DNA of 64,000 nt from Roseomonas sp. (GTDB lineage: Bacteria > Pseudomonadota > Alphaproteobacteria > Acetobacterales > Acetobacteraceae): the NCBI GenBank assembly GCA_020249145.1, contig JADCGF010000007.1, forward strand, positions 62,001 through 126,000, written 5' to 3'. Shown piece by piece: positions 8,229 through 16,299 of this stretch. The translations under genes and the position numbers were made by a program. Position 1 is the stretch's first letter. Each line of letters opens with the position of its first letter. Under the pieces are notes generated by a model. That model was not told the origin of the DNA. It saw nothing but the letters and a program-made list of their open reading frames with translations, and ran no database searches.

Positions 8229-9367
8229 GCAATCCGTTCCCCCGCGCGCCAAACGCCGCGCACCAGCGGCATATCGCCAATGCTGCGCACGCGCACCAGA
8301 TCAGCCTTCAGGCCAGGCATGATCCGCCCGCGATCAGCCAGCCTTGCCATCCGCGCCGGCGCATCCGTCACCATGGCAATCGCCTGCGGCAGCGTGATCC
8401 CACCGGCTTCCACCGCGCGCCAGGCGGCTTCCAGCATGGAAGCGGGCACGTAATCGGAAGCGAAAGCCTGCGCTAGGCCTTCGCGCACCAGATCCGCCGC
8501 GGCGACATTGCCGGAATGGCTACCACCACGCACGATATTGGGCGCGCCGGCAATCACCTCGACCTTGAGGTCATACGCAGCGCGGGCGGCTTCCATGGTG
8601 ACAGGAAATTCAGAAATCGTGATGCCATCGGCCAAATTGCGCGCGATTTCGGATGGTGTGTCATCATCATGCGATGCCAGCGGCAGGTTGCGATGGCGAA
8701 TGCGATCCAGCAGCCAGCCGCGCTGCTTCTCGCGTAGTTCCGAACGTTGCGCCAGCAGCCCGTCAATTCGCGCCTGAACTTCTGCGTCATTCCATTGTGT
8801 CTGGCGCTTCCGCATGGTCGCATAGCGCTGGAGGTCACGATATTGCCCAACGCCTGGGGAGTGATCCATCAGGCTCACCATCACCACGCGCGGATGATCG
8901 GCCACGGGATCAAGCGCGGGTAGCATGTCGCGCGCTGGCAATTCGCAGCGCAGATGGAGCAAATGCTCGCCTTTCAGGGCGCCCATATCCGCAAGCTCAT
9001 CCAGATCGCGCACGCCATCCAGAAAGGTCTGTCCGCGTTCCGTGTCAAAACCAAGATCACCAAGGCAAAGCGCATCAAGAATGGTGGTAATGCCGGCGGC
9101 GACACATTGCGCATCATGCGCAATCATGGCGGAACGTGATGGCCAGCGCGCATTGGCCCGCGGCAGCACCTGGCGTTCCAGATTATCGGTGTGTACATCA
9201 ACAATGCCGGGGATCAGATGATCCCCTTCAAGGTCCAGCGCGCCGGCGGCGTGGCTGCGGCCTGGCTGAATATCGGCAATCAGCCCGTCGCGCAGAATAA
9301 TTGTGCCGGGTAGCACCGCATCCGGCAGAACAAGCTTCGCATTGGTCAGAATGGTCTCAGTGCTCAT
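8225..9367 (-). CDS. phnM: PhnM alpha-D-ribose 1-methylphosphonate 5-triphosphate diphosphatase
   Basis: 380 residues. Amidohydrolase-superfamily enzyme removing pyrophosphate from the triphosphate made by PhnGHIL, giving ribose 1-methylphosphonate 5-phosphate for PhnJ. Metal-site and family motifs: IPGIVDVHTDNLERQ, LCLGDLGFD, LMDHSPGVGQYRD, LASHDDDT, EFPVTMEAARAA, GAPNIVRGGSHSGN and LASDYVPASM. The HTDNLE form corresponds to the canonical PhnM. Its start overlaps the phnL stop in ATGA (9364-9367) and its end overlaps the DUF1045 gene, so it sits inside one polycistron. A second family member is at 14599-15738. Confidence 0.95.
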   Translation of the reverse strand: MSTETILTNAKLVLPDAVLPGTIILRDGLIADIQPGRSHAAGALDLEGDHLIPGIVDVHTDNLERQVLPRANARWPSRSAMIAHDAQCVAAGITTILDALCLGDLGFDTERGQTFLDGVRDLDELADMGALKGEHLLHLRCELPARDMLPALDPVADHPRVVMVSLMDHSPGVGQYRDLQRYATMRKRQTQWNDAEVQARIDGLLAQRSELREKQRGWLLDRIRHRNLPLASHDDDTPSEIARNLADGITISEFPVTMEAARAAYDLKVEVIAGAPNIVRGGSHSGNVAAADLVREGLAQAFASDYVPASMLEAAWRAVEAGGITLPQAIAMVTDAPARMARLADRGRIMPGLKADLVRVRSIGDMPLVRGVWRAGERIA

Positions 9368-10062
9368 GCTGCATCCTGCATCGGTTCAACGGTGAAAACG
9401 CGATCCGCCACGGCTTCGCGCACTTCCGCATCATGGAAAATGCCGACAATGGCGGTGCCGGCCTGCTTCGCTTCATGGATCAGGCCAATCACAATGGCGC
9501 GATTGCCGGCATCCAGGCTCGCAGTTGGTTCATCCAGTAGCAGTACGGGATAGCGTGGACCAAAACCGCGCGCGAGGTTCACGCGCTGTTGTTCCCCGCC
9601 CGAGAACGTCGCAGGCGGCAGGTCGTGCAAGCGCTCCGGCAGGTTCAAGCGATCAAGCAGGGCCGTGGCGCGGGCAAGTGCATCACCCCTCGCCATACCG
9701 CGCGCGACCATAGGTTCCGCCACAATATCGCGCGTACTGACGCGTGGAATGACGCGCAGGAATTGGGAAACATACCCAATGCTCTCCCGCCGCGCTTCAA
9801 TCACGGCGCGCGGATCGGCGCTGGCAAGGTCAAGCTCTGCCCCGCGATGCGCCAGCAGAATCCGCCCTGCCCCCGCGCCGTAATTGCCGTAAAGGCAGCG
9901 CATCAGCGTGGATTTCCCGGCACCCGAAGGGCCGGAAAGGGCTACGCATTCGCCCGCGCTGACCGCAAGATCAACGCGTCCTAGCACGGGAATGCATGTG
10001 CCGCCTTGCAGATGAAGCGTGAAGGTTTTCGCAAGACCTTCTGTGCGCAGAAGAATGCTCAT
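9364..10062 (-). CDS. phnL: PhnL C-P lyase ABC-type ATPase subunit
   Basis: 232 residues. ABC ATPase with Walker A GPSGAGKSTL, the Q-loop region YVSQFLRVIPRVSTRDIV, signature FSGGEQQRVNLARGFG, Walker B PVLLLDEPTASLD and the switch His in IVGIFHD. PhnL binds the PhnGHIJ core and, with PhnG, H and I, is needed for coupling phosphonate to ribose triphosphate. It is not a transporter ATPase, and no permease is coded nearby. It is coupled to phnK upstream and phnM downstream by 4-base overlaps. Confidence 0.95.
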   Translation of the reverse strand: MSILLRTEGLAKTFTLHLQGGTCIPVLGRVDLAVSAGECVALSGPSGAGKSTLMRCLYGNYGAGAGRILLAHRGAELDLASADPRAVIEARRESIGYVSQFLRVIPRVSTRDIVAEPMVARGMARGDALARATALLDRLNLPERLHDLPPATFSGGEQQRVNLARGFGPRYPVLLLDEPTASLDAGNRAIVIGLIHEAKQAGTAIVGIFHDAEVREAVADRVFTVEPMQDAA

Positions 10063-10814
10063 GCCGCCAGCACCGAAGAAACCAGAAGCTGCGTATAGGG
10101 ATGTTGCGGATCATCCAGCACGCGATCCGTGAGCCCTTGTTCCACCACCTGCCCGCGCCGCATGACCAATATCCGGTCCGCGAGCAACCTTGCAGCGGCG
10201 ATATCATGCGTCACGATCAGCACGGAAAGCCCCAATTCACGCACCAACGCGCGGATCAAATCCAACAACCGCGCTTGAACAGAAACATCCAAGCCACCCG
10301 TTGGTTCATCCATGAAAACCAGCTTCGGGCGCGTGACCAACGTACGCGCAATTTGCAGACGTTGCTGCATGCCACCTGAAAAATGCCTTGGCAAATCGTC
10401 AATCCGTCCGGCATCTATTTCCACACGTTGCAGCCAGGCCTTGGCTTCATCTCGGATATTGCCGTAGTGCCGGGCGCCGAGCGCCATCAGCCTTTCGCCA
10501 ACATTCCCGCCGGCGGATACGCCCATGCGCAGACCATCACGCGGGTTCTGGTGCACAAAGCCCCAATCCATCCGCATCAGCCGGCGACGTTCAGCTTCCG
10601 TCATGCCCAGCACATCGCGGCCAAGATAATGCACGGCGCCTGCATCTGGCGACATTTGGCCAGCGAGCACACGCAGCAGCGTTGTCTTGCCGGAACCGCT
10701 TTCACCGACAATCGCGACCACTTCGCCAGCGGTGACATCAAGTGCCACATCATCCAAAGCGGGGATGGCGCCAAACTTCAAATTCAGCCCTTTGGCTTCA
10801 AGCAATAGGGTCAT
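10059..10814 (-). CDS. phnK: PhnK C-P lyase ABC-type ATPase subunit
   Basis: 251 residues. ABC ATPase with Walker A VGESGSGKTTLLRVLAG, the PhnK-typical block WGFVHQNPRDGLRMGVSAGG, signature HFSGGMQQRLQIARTL, Walker B LVFMDEPTGGLDVSVQARL and switch His VTHDIAAARLLADR. It resembles dipeptide-transporter ATPases (DppD/F) but sits between phnJ and phnL with ATGA overlaps on both sides, which fixes its identity. PhnK docks onto PhnJ in the C-P lyase core complex. Confidence 0.95.
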   Translation of the reverse strand: MTLLLEAKGLNLKFGAIPALDDVALDVTAGEVVAIVGESGSGKTTLLRVLAGQMSPDAGAVHYLGRDVLGMTEAERRRLMRMDWGFVHQNPRDGLRMGVSAGGNVGERLMALGARHYGNIRDEAKAWLQRVEIDAGRIDDLPRHFSGGMQQRLQIARTLVTRPKLVFMDEPTGGLDVSVQARLLDLIRALVRELGLSVLIVTHDIAAARLLADRILVMRRGQVVEQGLTDRVLDDPQHPYTQLLVSSVLAA

Positions 10815-11662
10815 TCCGCTGCTGCCTTTGGCGCTTGCTGCCGTTCCTGGCAGTAATCTGTATCGGAACAGATGAAGGCGCGCCCGCCTGCATCATCCGT
10901 CACCAACTCATCCAAATAGCTGGTCGTGCTGCCGCAAATCGCGCAAGCATGCGGCGCGCGAATGGGGCGGAAGGGGTGATCCTCAAAATCAAGGCTCCGC
11001 ACCGGCGTGTAGGGCGGCACCGCATAGATGCGCTTTTCGCGGCCTGCGCCGAATAGCTGCAACGCCGCCATTTGGTGCATTTTGGGATTGTCAAAGGCGG
11101 GGATGGGGGATGGCGACATCAGATAGCGCTCATTCACCATCACCGGGTAATCATAGGCTTTCGCGATATGGCCAAGCCGCGCGATATCCTCATAAAGCCG
11201 CACATGCATCAACCCGTAATCTGCCAGCGCATGCAAACGCCGCGTTTCCGCCCGGTGCGGTTCCAGCCTGAACAAGGGCTCAGGCTGCGGCACTTGATAG
11301 ACCAGGATTTGGTTTTCCGTGAGCGGCTTTTCCGGAATGCGATGGCGCGTTTGGATAATGCTCGCCTCACCAGTGGCATCTGTGGTTGCAATGCCGGCAA
11401 CGCGGGTGAAGAAACGACGGATGGAAACCGCATTGGTCGTATCATCCGCGCCCTGGTCAATTACCTTCAGCACATCATTGGGGCCGAGGATGGAGGCCGT
11501 CACCTGAATGCCGCCCGTACCCCAACCATAGGGCAGCGGCATTTCGCGCGCACCGAAGGGAATTTGGTGTCCAGGGATCGCGACGGCCTTCAGGATGGCG
11601 CGGCGGATCATGCGCTTTGTCGCCTCATCCAGATAGGCGAAGTTGTAGCCGGCTTCGGTCAT
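10811..11662 (-). CDS. phnJ: PhnJ carbon-phosphorus lyase catalytic subunit (radical SAM)
   Basis: 283 residues. PhnJ homolytically cleaves the C-P bond of ribose 1-alkylphosphonate 5-phosphate. All key residues are present one position earlier than in E. coli: the glycyl-radical-type G31 in IPGHQIPFG, cluster cysteines C240, C243 and C265, and the thiyl-radical C271 in ICSDTDYCQ. The C-terminal HACAICGSTTSYLDEL segment holds the unusual cluster motif. Other family blocks are GWGTGGIQVTASILGPNDVL and QTRHRIPE. It should therefore be active. Coupled by ATGA overlaps to phnI upstream and phnK downstream. Confidence 0.97.
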   Translation of the reverse strand: MTEAGYNFAYLDEATKRMIRRAILKAVAIPGHQIPFGAREMPLPYGWGTGGIQVTASILGPNDVLKVIDQGADDTTNAVSIRRFFTRVAGIATTDATGEASIIQTRHRIPEKPLTENQILVYQVPQPEPLFRLEPHRAETRRLHALADYGLMHVRLYEDIARLGHIAKAYDYPVMVNERYLMSPSPIPAFDNPKMHQMAALQLFGAGREKRIYAVPPYTPVRSLDFEDHPFRPIRAPHACAICGSTTSYLDELVTDDAGGRAFICSDTDYCQERQQAPKAAAE

Positions 11663-12744
11663 TCTGCGGCCTCCCGCAACTCAGCCTCTGCGGCGCGGCG
11701 AATGGTGCGCAGGTTTTCCAATTCGCTCTGGAAATCAACGTAATGCGGCAGCTTCAGATGCTCCACAAAGCCAGTCGCTTCGATATTGTCTGAGTGATAC
11801 AACACGAATTCTTCTTGCTGGGCTGGGGCATCTGCTTCTTCGCCCAATTCGCGCGCGCGCAAGCCACGATCCACCAGCGCCATGGACATCGCACGTCGCT
11901 CCCCATGGCCGAATACCAGGCCATATCCGCGGGTAAATTGCGCGGGTTCCGTGCGGCTACCCTTGAATTGATTGACCATCTGGCATTCGGTGATGCCGAT
12001 ATCGCCGATATCAATGGCAAAACCCAATTCGGGCGGCGTGATTTCAACGCCGATATGGCCAACACGGATTTCACCCACAAATGGATGCGCATTGCCATAG
12101 CCGCGCTGCGTGGAATAACCGAGTGCAAGCAAAAACCCCTCATCGCCGCGCGCCAGATTTTGCAGCCGCACCGGGCGTGACGCAGGGAAGCTGAGCGGTT
12201 CGCGTGTCAGGTCGCCAGGTTCTGATTCGCTGAGCGCTTCGCGCTGCATCAGCCCCTCACGCGCCAGGATTTCAGTGACGCGCGGGGTTTCAGTCAGGTT
12301 AGCTGGGGCTTCCGGTGTGGCGGGTGCGTCCCGCCCTTCAGCGGCCAGGGCGAAATCGAGCAGGCGATGCGTGTAATCAAAGGTCGGCCCTAGTACCTGC
12401 CCACCTGGCAAATCCTTATACGTCGCGCTGATGCGCCGGCGCAGTCGCATGCGGCTGGTCTCAAGTGGGGCTGAGGCACCAAAGCGCGGCAACGTAGTAC
12501 GATAGGCGCGCAGCAGAAACGCCGCTTCGATCAAATCGCCCTTCGCCTGTTTGATCGCGAGTGCCGCAAGAAAGCGATCGTGGCAGGAACCTTCCGCCAT
12601 CACGCGATCAACGGCGAGCGCCATTTGCTGTTCGATCTGCGCGACGCTGAGTTCCGGCAGGGCAGTATCGCCGCGCCGGGTTTCATCCAGCCAGGCATGA
12701 GCGGCGCTGATCGCCTTCTCGCCGCCTTTGACTGCGACATACAT
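11659..12744 (-). CDS. phnI: PhnI C-P lyase core subunit (ribosyltransferase/nucleosidase)
   Basis: 361 residues, normal for PhnI. It starts MYVAVKGGEKAISAAHAWL, the strongly conserved N-terminus, and contains FDYTHRLLDFAL, LALGYSTQRGYG, HPFVGEIRVGHIGVEI and ECQMVNQF; the C-terminus has EFVLYHSDNIEATGFVEHLKLPHYVDFQ. PhnI with PhnG, H and L replaces the adenine of ATP by methylphosphonate. It begins 3 bases after the end of phnH and overlaps phnJ by 4 bases. Confidence 0.96.
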   Translation of the reverse strand: MYVAVKGGEKAISAAHAWLDETRRGDTALPELSVAQIEQQMALAVDRVMAEGSCHDRFLAALAIKQAKGDLIEAAFLLRAYRTTLPRFGASAPLETSRMRLRRRISATYKDLPGGQVLGPTFDYTHRLLDFALAAEGRDAPATPEAPANLTETPRVTEILAREGLMQREALSESEPGDLTREPLSFPASRPVRLQNLARGDEGFLLALGYSTQRGYGNAHPFVGEIRVGHIGVEITPPELGFAIDIGDIGITECQMVNQFKGSRTEPAQFTRGYGLVFGHGERRAMSMALVDRGLRARELGEEADAPAQQEEFVLYHSDNIEATGFVEHLKLPHYVDFQSELENLRTIRRAAEAELREAAE

Positions 12745-12746
12745 GA

Positions 12747-13322
12747 TCAGCCCTCCGCTATCGTGACGCTGCGCGGCAAGGCAGCGATGCTATCGCCGGC
12801 GCAAAGCAGCACATCAACGCCGCGCGGAAACAGCGCCTGGTTGCGCGCCCAGGCGGTGGTGAAATCAGCGGGCGCGCCAAGCACGCGCAGACGATGTTCG
12901 TGCTGAATGCCGGGTCCTGTCAGGCGCCAGCCATCGCCCGCGACCAGCCCAGCCACTTGCAGGATCAGCGTGGCGCCAAGTTGCGGGTCTTCATCCGTGC
13001 CGACATCAAGCGCTTCAAGCGATGGTGCTGCGCCGCAGGCGAGTGCGAAACGCGCCGCGCCGATTTCCGGCGTGATGGGCGCACCGCAATGAAAGCGCAG
13101 CCATTCGGCAACGGCGTCACCGGCATCCAGCCAAAGCGGCGTATCTGCGTCAGCCAGGCTCAACAGCGCTGCGGCGGCAGCGGTGCAAAGCGGCGCGGGC
13201 GGTGCGATGCGCGCTTCAATGCGCTGGATACGGCCAGGGCGGCTCATGGCTTCCAGAATGGCGCGGAAGCTTGCTTGCGCATCCAATACAGGGTCGGCGA
13301 AGCTGGGGCTCAGATGGGTCAT
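12747..13322 (-). CDS. phnH: PhnH C-P lyase core subunit
   Basis: 191 residues from ATG 13322, which overlaps the phnG stop in ATGA. A longer in-frame start at 13436 lies inside phnG and gives a non-homologous leader, so it is rejected. Family blocks are PSFADPVLDAQASFRAILEA, MSRPGRI, LCTAAAAALLSLADADTPLW, EWLRFHCGAPI, LGATLILQVAGL and LTGPGIQ. PhnH has a PLP-transferase-like fold without the cofactor and forms part of the G2H2I2J2 core. Confidence 0.94.
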   Translation of the reverse strand: MTHLSPSFADPVLDAQASFRAILEAMSRPGRIQRIEARIAPPAPLCTAAAAALLSLADADTPLWLDAGDAVAEWLRFHCGAPITPEIGAARFALACGAAPSLEALDVGTDEDPQLGATLILQVAGLVAGDGWRLTGPGIQHEHRLRVLGAPADFTTAWARNQALFPRGVDVLLCAGDSIAALPRSVTIAEG

Positions 13323-13777
13323 CGCATGGTCGCCATGGTGAAGAAATCCACGCGCGTGGCGGCGGCCTTGCGCGCCTCGGCTGCACGCGCTTCCCGCTGT
13401 GCGGCAGCGAGCGGTTCGACCACCGCCTGCATGCAAGCGTGATGCAGCGCGATATCCTGCAAGGCAGCGTCCAGCAGCGCGGCGAGCCTTGCCTTGGCAT
13501 GGTCACGCCCCGCGATATAGGCATGGCCGATATGCGGCCCAAGACGCAGCGCACAGCGAGTCACGGTCATTTCGCCAAGGTTGAAGGCTTCGCCATCACC
13601 GCCGGCGCGGCCACGCACCATCACAAGGCCGGTTTCCGGCGCGCGCAGTGTCTCCGGTTCCGGAAAGGGCGGCAGGGTGGCGAGCCTTGCGGCGAGATCC
13701 TCGGCCGAGGCCCGCGCCAGGGTCGCCATCCAATGTTGCCGGGCAGCGTAGGGGGAAGGGGTTTCTGTCTGGGTCAT
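13319..13777 (-). CDS. phnG: PhnG C-P lyase core subunit, first gene of the operon
   Basis: 152 residues. Recognised by RQHWMATLARAS, GLVMVRGRAGGDGEAFNLGE, MTVTRCALRL, GHAYIAGRDHAKARLAALLD and the C-terminal RVDFFTMATMR. It opens the leftward polycistron G-H-I-J-K-L-M-DUF1045, in which nearly every junction is a 4-base overlap, so stoichiometry is probably set by translational coupling. An inverted repeat lies 7-24 bases upstream of the ATG, between it and the divergent phnF, and could occlude the start region when bound. Confidence 0.95.
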   Translation of the reverse strand: MTQTETPSPYAARQHWMATLARASAEDLAARLATLPPFPEPETLRAPETGLVMVRGRAGGDGEAFNLGEMTVTRCALRLGPHIGHAYIAGRDHAKARLAALLDAALQDIALHHACMQAVVEPLAAAQREARAAEARKAAATRVDFFTMATMR

Positions 13778-13783
13778 ATCGCT

Positions 13784-13801
13784 TGTCTAGACCTATAGAC
13801 A
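13784..13801. promoter_or_regulatory. Candidate PhnF operator in the phnG-phnF divergent region
   Basis: TGTCTA-N6-TAGACA, an 18-base inverted repeat with the centre GACCTA, lies between the phnG start (13777) and the phnF start (13865). HutC-subgroup GntR repressors such as PhnF bind AT-centred palindromes with GTCTA/TAGAC-like arms, so this is a good candidate for autoregulation and control of phnGHIJKLM. Assignment is by position and symmetry only. Confidence 0.55.
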
Positions 13802-13864
13802 GGAACCCGCCACTCATGCAATATGGATATGTCATGGATTTGCGCAGTCATGGTTGAAACTTTG

Positions 13865-14596
13865 ATGACAAACGCCGCCCTGGCGCGCGGGGCGGGTGTG
13901 GCGCTCTGGCGACAGATTGCCTCGGCGCTGGAAGCCGATATCTCGGGTGGCAAGCGCCAGCCGGGTGAAAGGCTGCCGACCGAAGCGGCGCTCACCGAAC
14001 GTTTCGCGGTCAATCGCCACACGGTCCGCCGCGCCTTGGAAGAATTGGAAGCGCGTGGCGTCATTCGCGTGGAACAGGGGCGCGGCGCTTTTGTGGCGGA
14101 AGATGTGCTGGATTATCCGCTTGGGCCGCGCACGCGTTTTTCTGAGATCATTCGCCGGCAGAATCGCGAAGCAGCAGGACGCATCTTGCACATCGCGGAG
14201 ATTCCCGCCGATGCGCAAGTGGCAGGGGGTTTGCGTATCAGGCGTGGCAAGTCCGTTTTGCGCGTGGCGCGGCTTTGCCTGGCCAATGGTAGGCAGTTGG
14301 CCCTTGGGCTGCATCACTTTCCGTTGCCGCGCTTTGCGGCGGTGGCGCAATCACTCGCGCAGCAGGCTTCCATTACCGTGGCACTCGCCGCCTGTGGCGT
14401 GCCGGATTACCGGCGCCATTCCACGCGCATCACGGCGCGCCTGCCCACACCGGAAGAAGCCAAGCATCTGATGCAATCGCGTTCCCGACCGGTGATCGTT
14501 GCCGAAGCCTTGAATACCGATCCGGAAGGTGTCCCGGTGGATTGGACCCTTGTCTGTTACGCAGCAGCGCGTGTGCAGTTGGTGATGGAAAGCTGA
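13865..14596 (+). CDS. phnF: PhnF, GntR/HutC-family phosphonate regulator
   Basis: 243 residues from ATG 13865; other in-frame ATGs at 13823 and 13850 only add a leader. N-terminal GntR winged helix (VALWRQIASALEADISGGKR, PGERLPTEAALTERFAVNRH, TVRRALEELEARGVIRVEQG), then the UTRA effector domain with YPLGPRTRFSEII, characteristic of PhnF. The C-terminus contains DPEGVPVDWTLVCYAAARVQ. It would repress the divergent C-P lyase operon until a phosphonate or phosphate-limitation signal binds the UTRA domain. The second phnM-like gene starts 2 bases after its stop. Confidence 0.92.
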   Translation: MTNAALARGAGVALWRQIASALEADISGGKRQPGERLPTEAALTERFAVNRHTVRRALEELEARGVIRVEQGRGAFVAEDVLDYPLGPRTRFSEIIRRQNREAAGRILHIAEIPADAQVAGGLRIRRGKSVLRVARLCLANGRQLALGLHHFPLPRFAAVAQSLAQQASITVALAACGVPDYRRHSTRITARLPTPEEAKHLMQSRSRPVIVAEALNTDPEGVPVDWTLVCYAAARVQLVMES

Positions 14597-14598
14597 TC

Positions 14599-15738
14599 AT
14601 GGCCTGGATCATTCAAGGCGGGCAGGTGCTGCGCGATACGGCATTGGCACGCGATGATCTTTTAATGTCGGACGGGCTCATCACCGAAAACCCGGTGCGT
14701 GATGCGCGGAGCTTTGATGCCTCCGGCCTTTTGGTCATGCCGGGCCTTGTTGATATTCACGGCGATGCCCATGAACGGCAGTTCCAGCCGCGCCCGGGCA
14801 TTGGCTTTTCGGCAGCGCTCGCCTTGCGTGATTCAGCGGCACAATTGATTTCATGCGGCATCACCACCGCATATCTTGGCGTGACGCTTTCTTGGGAACC
14901 GGGGCTCCGTTCGCTCGATGCCTGGCGCAGCATGAAGGTCGCCTTGCGAGAGATGCAGGGCAGTGCCGCCACCGATCTGCGCGTGCATCTGCGGTTTGAA
15001 GCTGACAACTTCGATGCACTGGAAGATGCCCTGGCCGATATCGCCACAGGCGATGTGCATCTGCTTGGCTTCAATGACCATACACCAAGCATCGTCAAGA
15101 AGCTCAATAATCTGGATGATGTCGCGAAATATGCCGGGCGCGCGGGCATGAAGGCGGATGCCTTCATGGCGCTGGCACAACAGGTTTATGCGCGGCGCGA
15201 TGAAGTGCCGGCGGCGCGCGCGCGCCTTGCGCAAGCAGCATCAAGCGCTGGCATTCCCATGCTGAGCCATGATGATGACAGTATCGAACGCCGCGCCCTG
15301 TTTCGCTCCCATGGCGCGCAGATTTGCGAATTTCCCATCACTGAGGAAGTCGCTGCAAATGCCCGTGCTGCCGGTGAAGCCGTGGTCATGGGTGCGCCCA
15401 ATGTGGTGCGGGGCGGCAGCCATTTGGGCTGGGCCTCCGCCGCGCCACTCGCCGAACGCGGCCTGGTGAATGTATTGGCATCTGATTATTTCTGGCCGGC
15501 AATGATGGAAGCGGCCTTTATCATGGCCGGGCGCGGCGTGCTCGATTTACCGCGCGCCTGGGCGCTGGTTTCCGCCAACCCGGCTGAGGCTTGTGGCCTT
15601 CATGATCGTGGCCGGCTCGCAGCGGGCCTGCGCGGCGATGTGGTGGTGGTGGATGCAGCGGGCCGCGCGCCGGTGGCGGTTTTCGCGGAAGGCAGGCTCG
15701 CCTGGCTGGCGCCGGAAGCGGCGGGACGGTTGGGGTAG
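14599..15738 (+). CDS. Second PhnM-type amidohydrolase, coupled to phnF
   Basis: 379 residues from ATG 14599, two bases after the phnF stop; longer starts fall inside phnF. It has the PhnM blueprint: MPGLVDIHGDAHERQFQPRP, FNDHTPSIVKK, MLSHDDDS, CEFPITEEVAANARAAG, GAPNVVRGGSHLGW and LASDYFWPAMMEAAF. The first metal motif is HGDAHE instead of the HTDNLE of the operonic phnM, so the two are diverged paralogs rather than a recent duplication. Likely a triphosphate diphosphatase of the same pathway, perhaps for another alkyl phosphonate intermediate; that specificity is inference. It could be labelled phnM as well. Confidence 0.88.
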   Translation: MAWIIQGGQVLRDTALARDDLLMSDGLITENPVRDARSFDASGLLVMPGLVDIHGDAHERQFQPRPGIGFSAALALRDSAAQLISCGITTAYLGVTLSWEPGLRSLDAWRSMKVALREMQGSAATDLRVHLRFEADNFDALEDALADIATGDVHLLGFNDHTPSIVKKLNNLDDVAKYAGRAGMKADAFMALAQQVYARRDEVPAARARLAQAASSAGIPMLSHDDDSIERRALFRSHGAQICEFPITEEVAANARAAGEAVVMGAPNVVRGGSHLGWASAAPLAERGLVNVLASDYFWPAMMEAAFIMAGRGVLDLPRAWALVSANPAEACGLHDRGRLAAGLRGDVVVVDAAGRAPVAVFAEGRLAWLAPEAAGRLG

Positions 15739-15741
15739 GCT

Positions 15742-15762
15742 GTTTTTTCGACCCCTCACCTT
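15742..15762. repeat. Short intergenic motif also found inverted near 39.6 kb
   Basis: The motif GTTTTTTCGACCCCTCACC plus TT lies just after the second phnM stop. Its reverse complement recurs at 39628-39647 with a single-base deletion (AAGGTGAGGGTCGAAAAAAG). Both copies are intergenic. The rest of the gap to the RidA gene (to 15855) shows nothing recognisable apart from a short TTGATG/CATCAA palindrome. Confidence 0.4.
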
Positions 15763-15855
15763 CTTGACCATTTTGACGCGAAGGTTTCGATGAACCTAGC
15801 CATCTGCGGTTACGGTTGATCTTCGTGTTGATGATGCATCAAGCGGCGGCGTGTC

Positions 15856-16242
15856 TCACCCCTTCGCGCCAATCAACGCTATCGCTTCGATTTCAATGCG
15901 CGTCAGTGGCGTGGTGAAGCTTGCGCCACCCACGCAGGTGCTGGCGGGCGGCACAGCAAGCGGCGCCAGGATGCGCCGGCGCACCGCATCAAAGCCCGCA
16001 TAATCGCGCATATCAGCCAGATATGTATTCAGCTTCAGCACATCGGCGAAGCTGCCGCCTTCCTGCAACAGGGCGCGCGTGAGGCGCGCGAAACATTCCT
16101 CGGCCTGCGCTTCCACGCCTTGCGCTTCAGCAGCGCTACCGCGCGCCGTGACACCGGAACAGAACACCAGCTTGGCACCGCCCGGCAAGGGCAGGCTGCG
16201 TGTCGGGGCAAAGGCTGGTTTGGGCGGGGTGGTTTCGGCCAT
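15856..16242 (-). CDS. RidA/YjgF-family protein
   Basis: 128 residues from ATG 16242, which has AAGGA 9 bases upstream; an in-frame start 21 bases earlier lacks a ribosome site. The RidA fold is visible: GGAKLVFCSGVTARG, QAEECFARLTRALLQEGGSF, VLKLNTYLADMRDYAGFDAV and PPASTCVGGASFTTPLTRIE with the family's conserved Arg near RIEIEAIAL. RidA proteins hydrolyse reactive enamine/imine intermediates; many paralogs are of unknown substrate. It is a single gene between the phn locus and the MFS gene. Confidence 0.85.
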   Translation of the reverse strand: MAETTPPKPAFAPTRSLPLPGGAKLVFCSGVTARGSAAEAQGVEAQAEECFARLTRALLQEGGSFADVLKLNTYLADMRDYAGFDAVRRRILAPLAVPPASTCVGGASFTTPLTRIEIEAIALIGAKG

Positions 16243-16299
16243 GGCTGCATTCCTTGAAGACAACCCCAGCTTGCCGTGCCTCGTCCGTCCGACACAAGC

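Noticed and set aside
10059..10814. phnK as an oligopeptide-transporter ATPase
   Set aside because: Similarity to DppD/F is expected for PhnK; position between phnJ and phnL and absence of permeases settle it.
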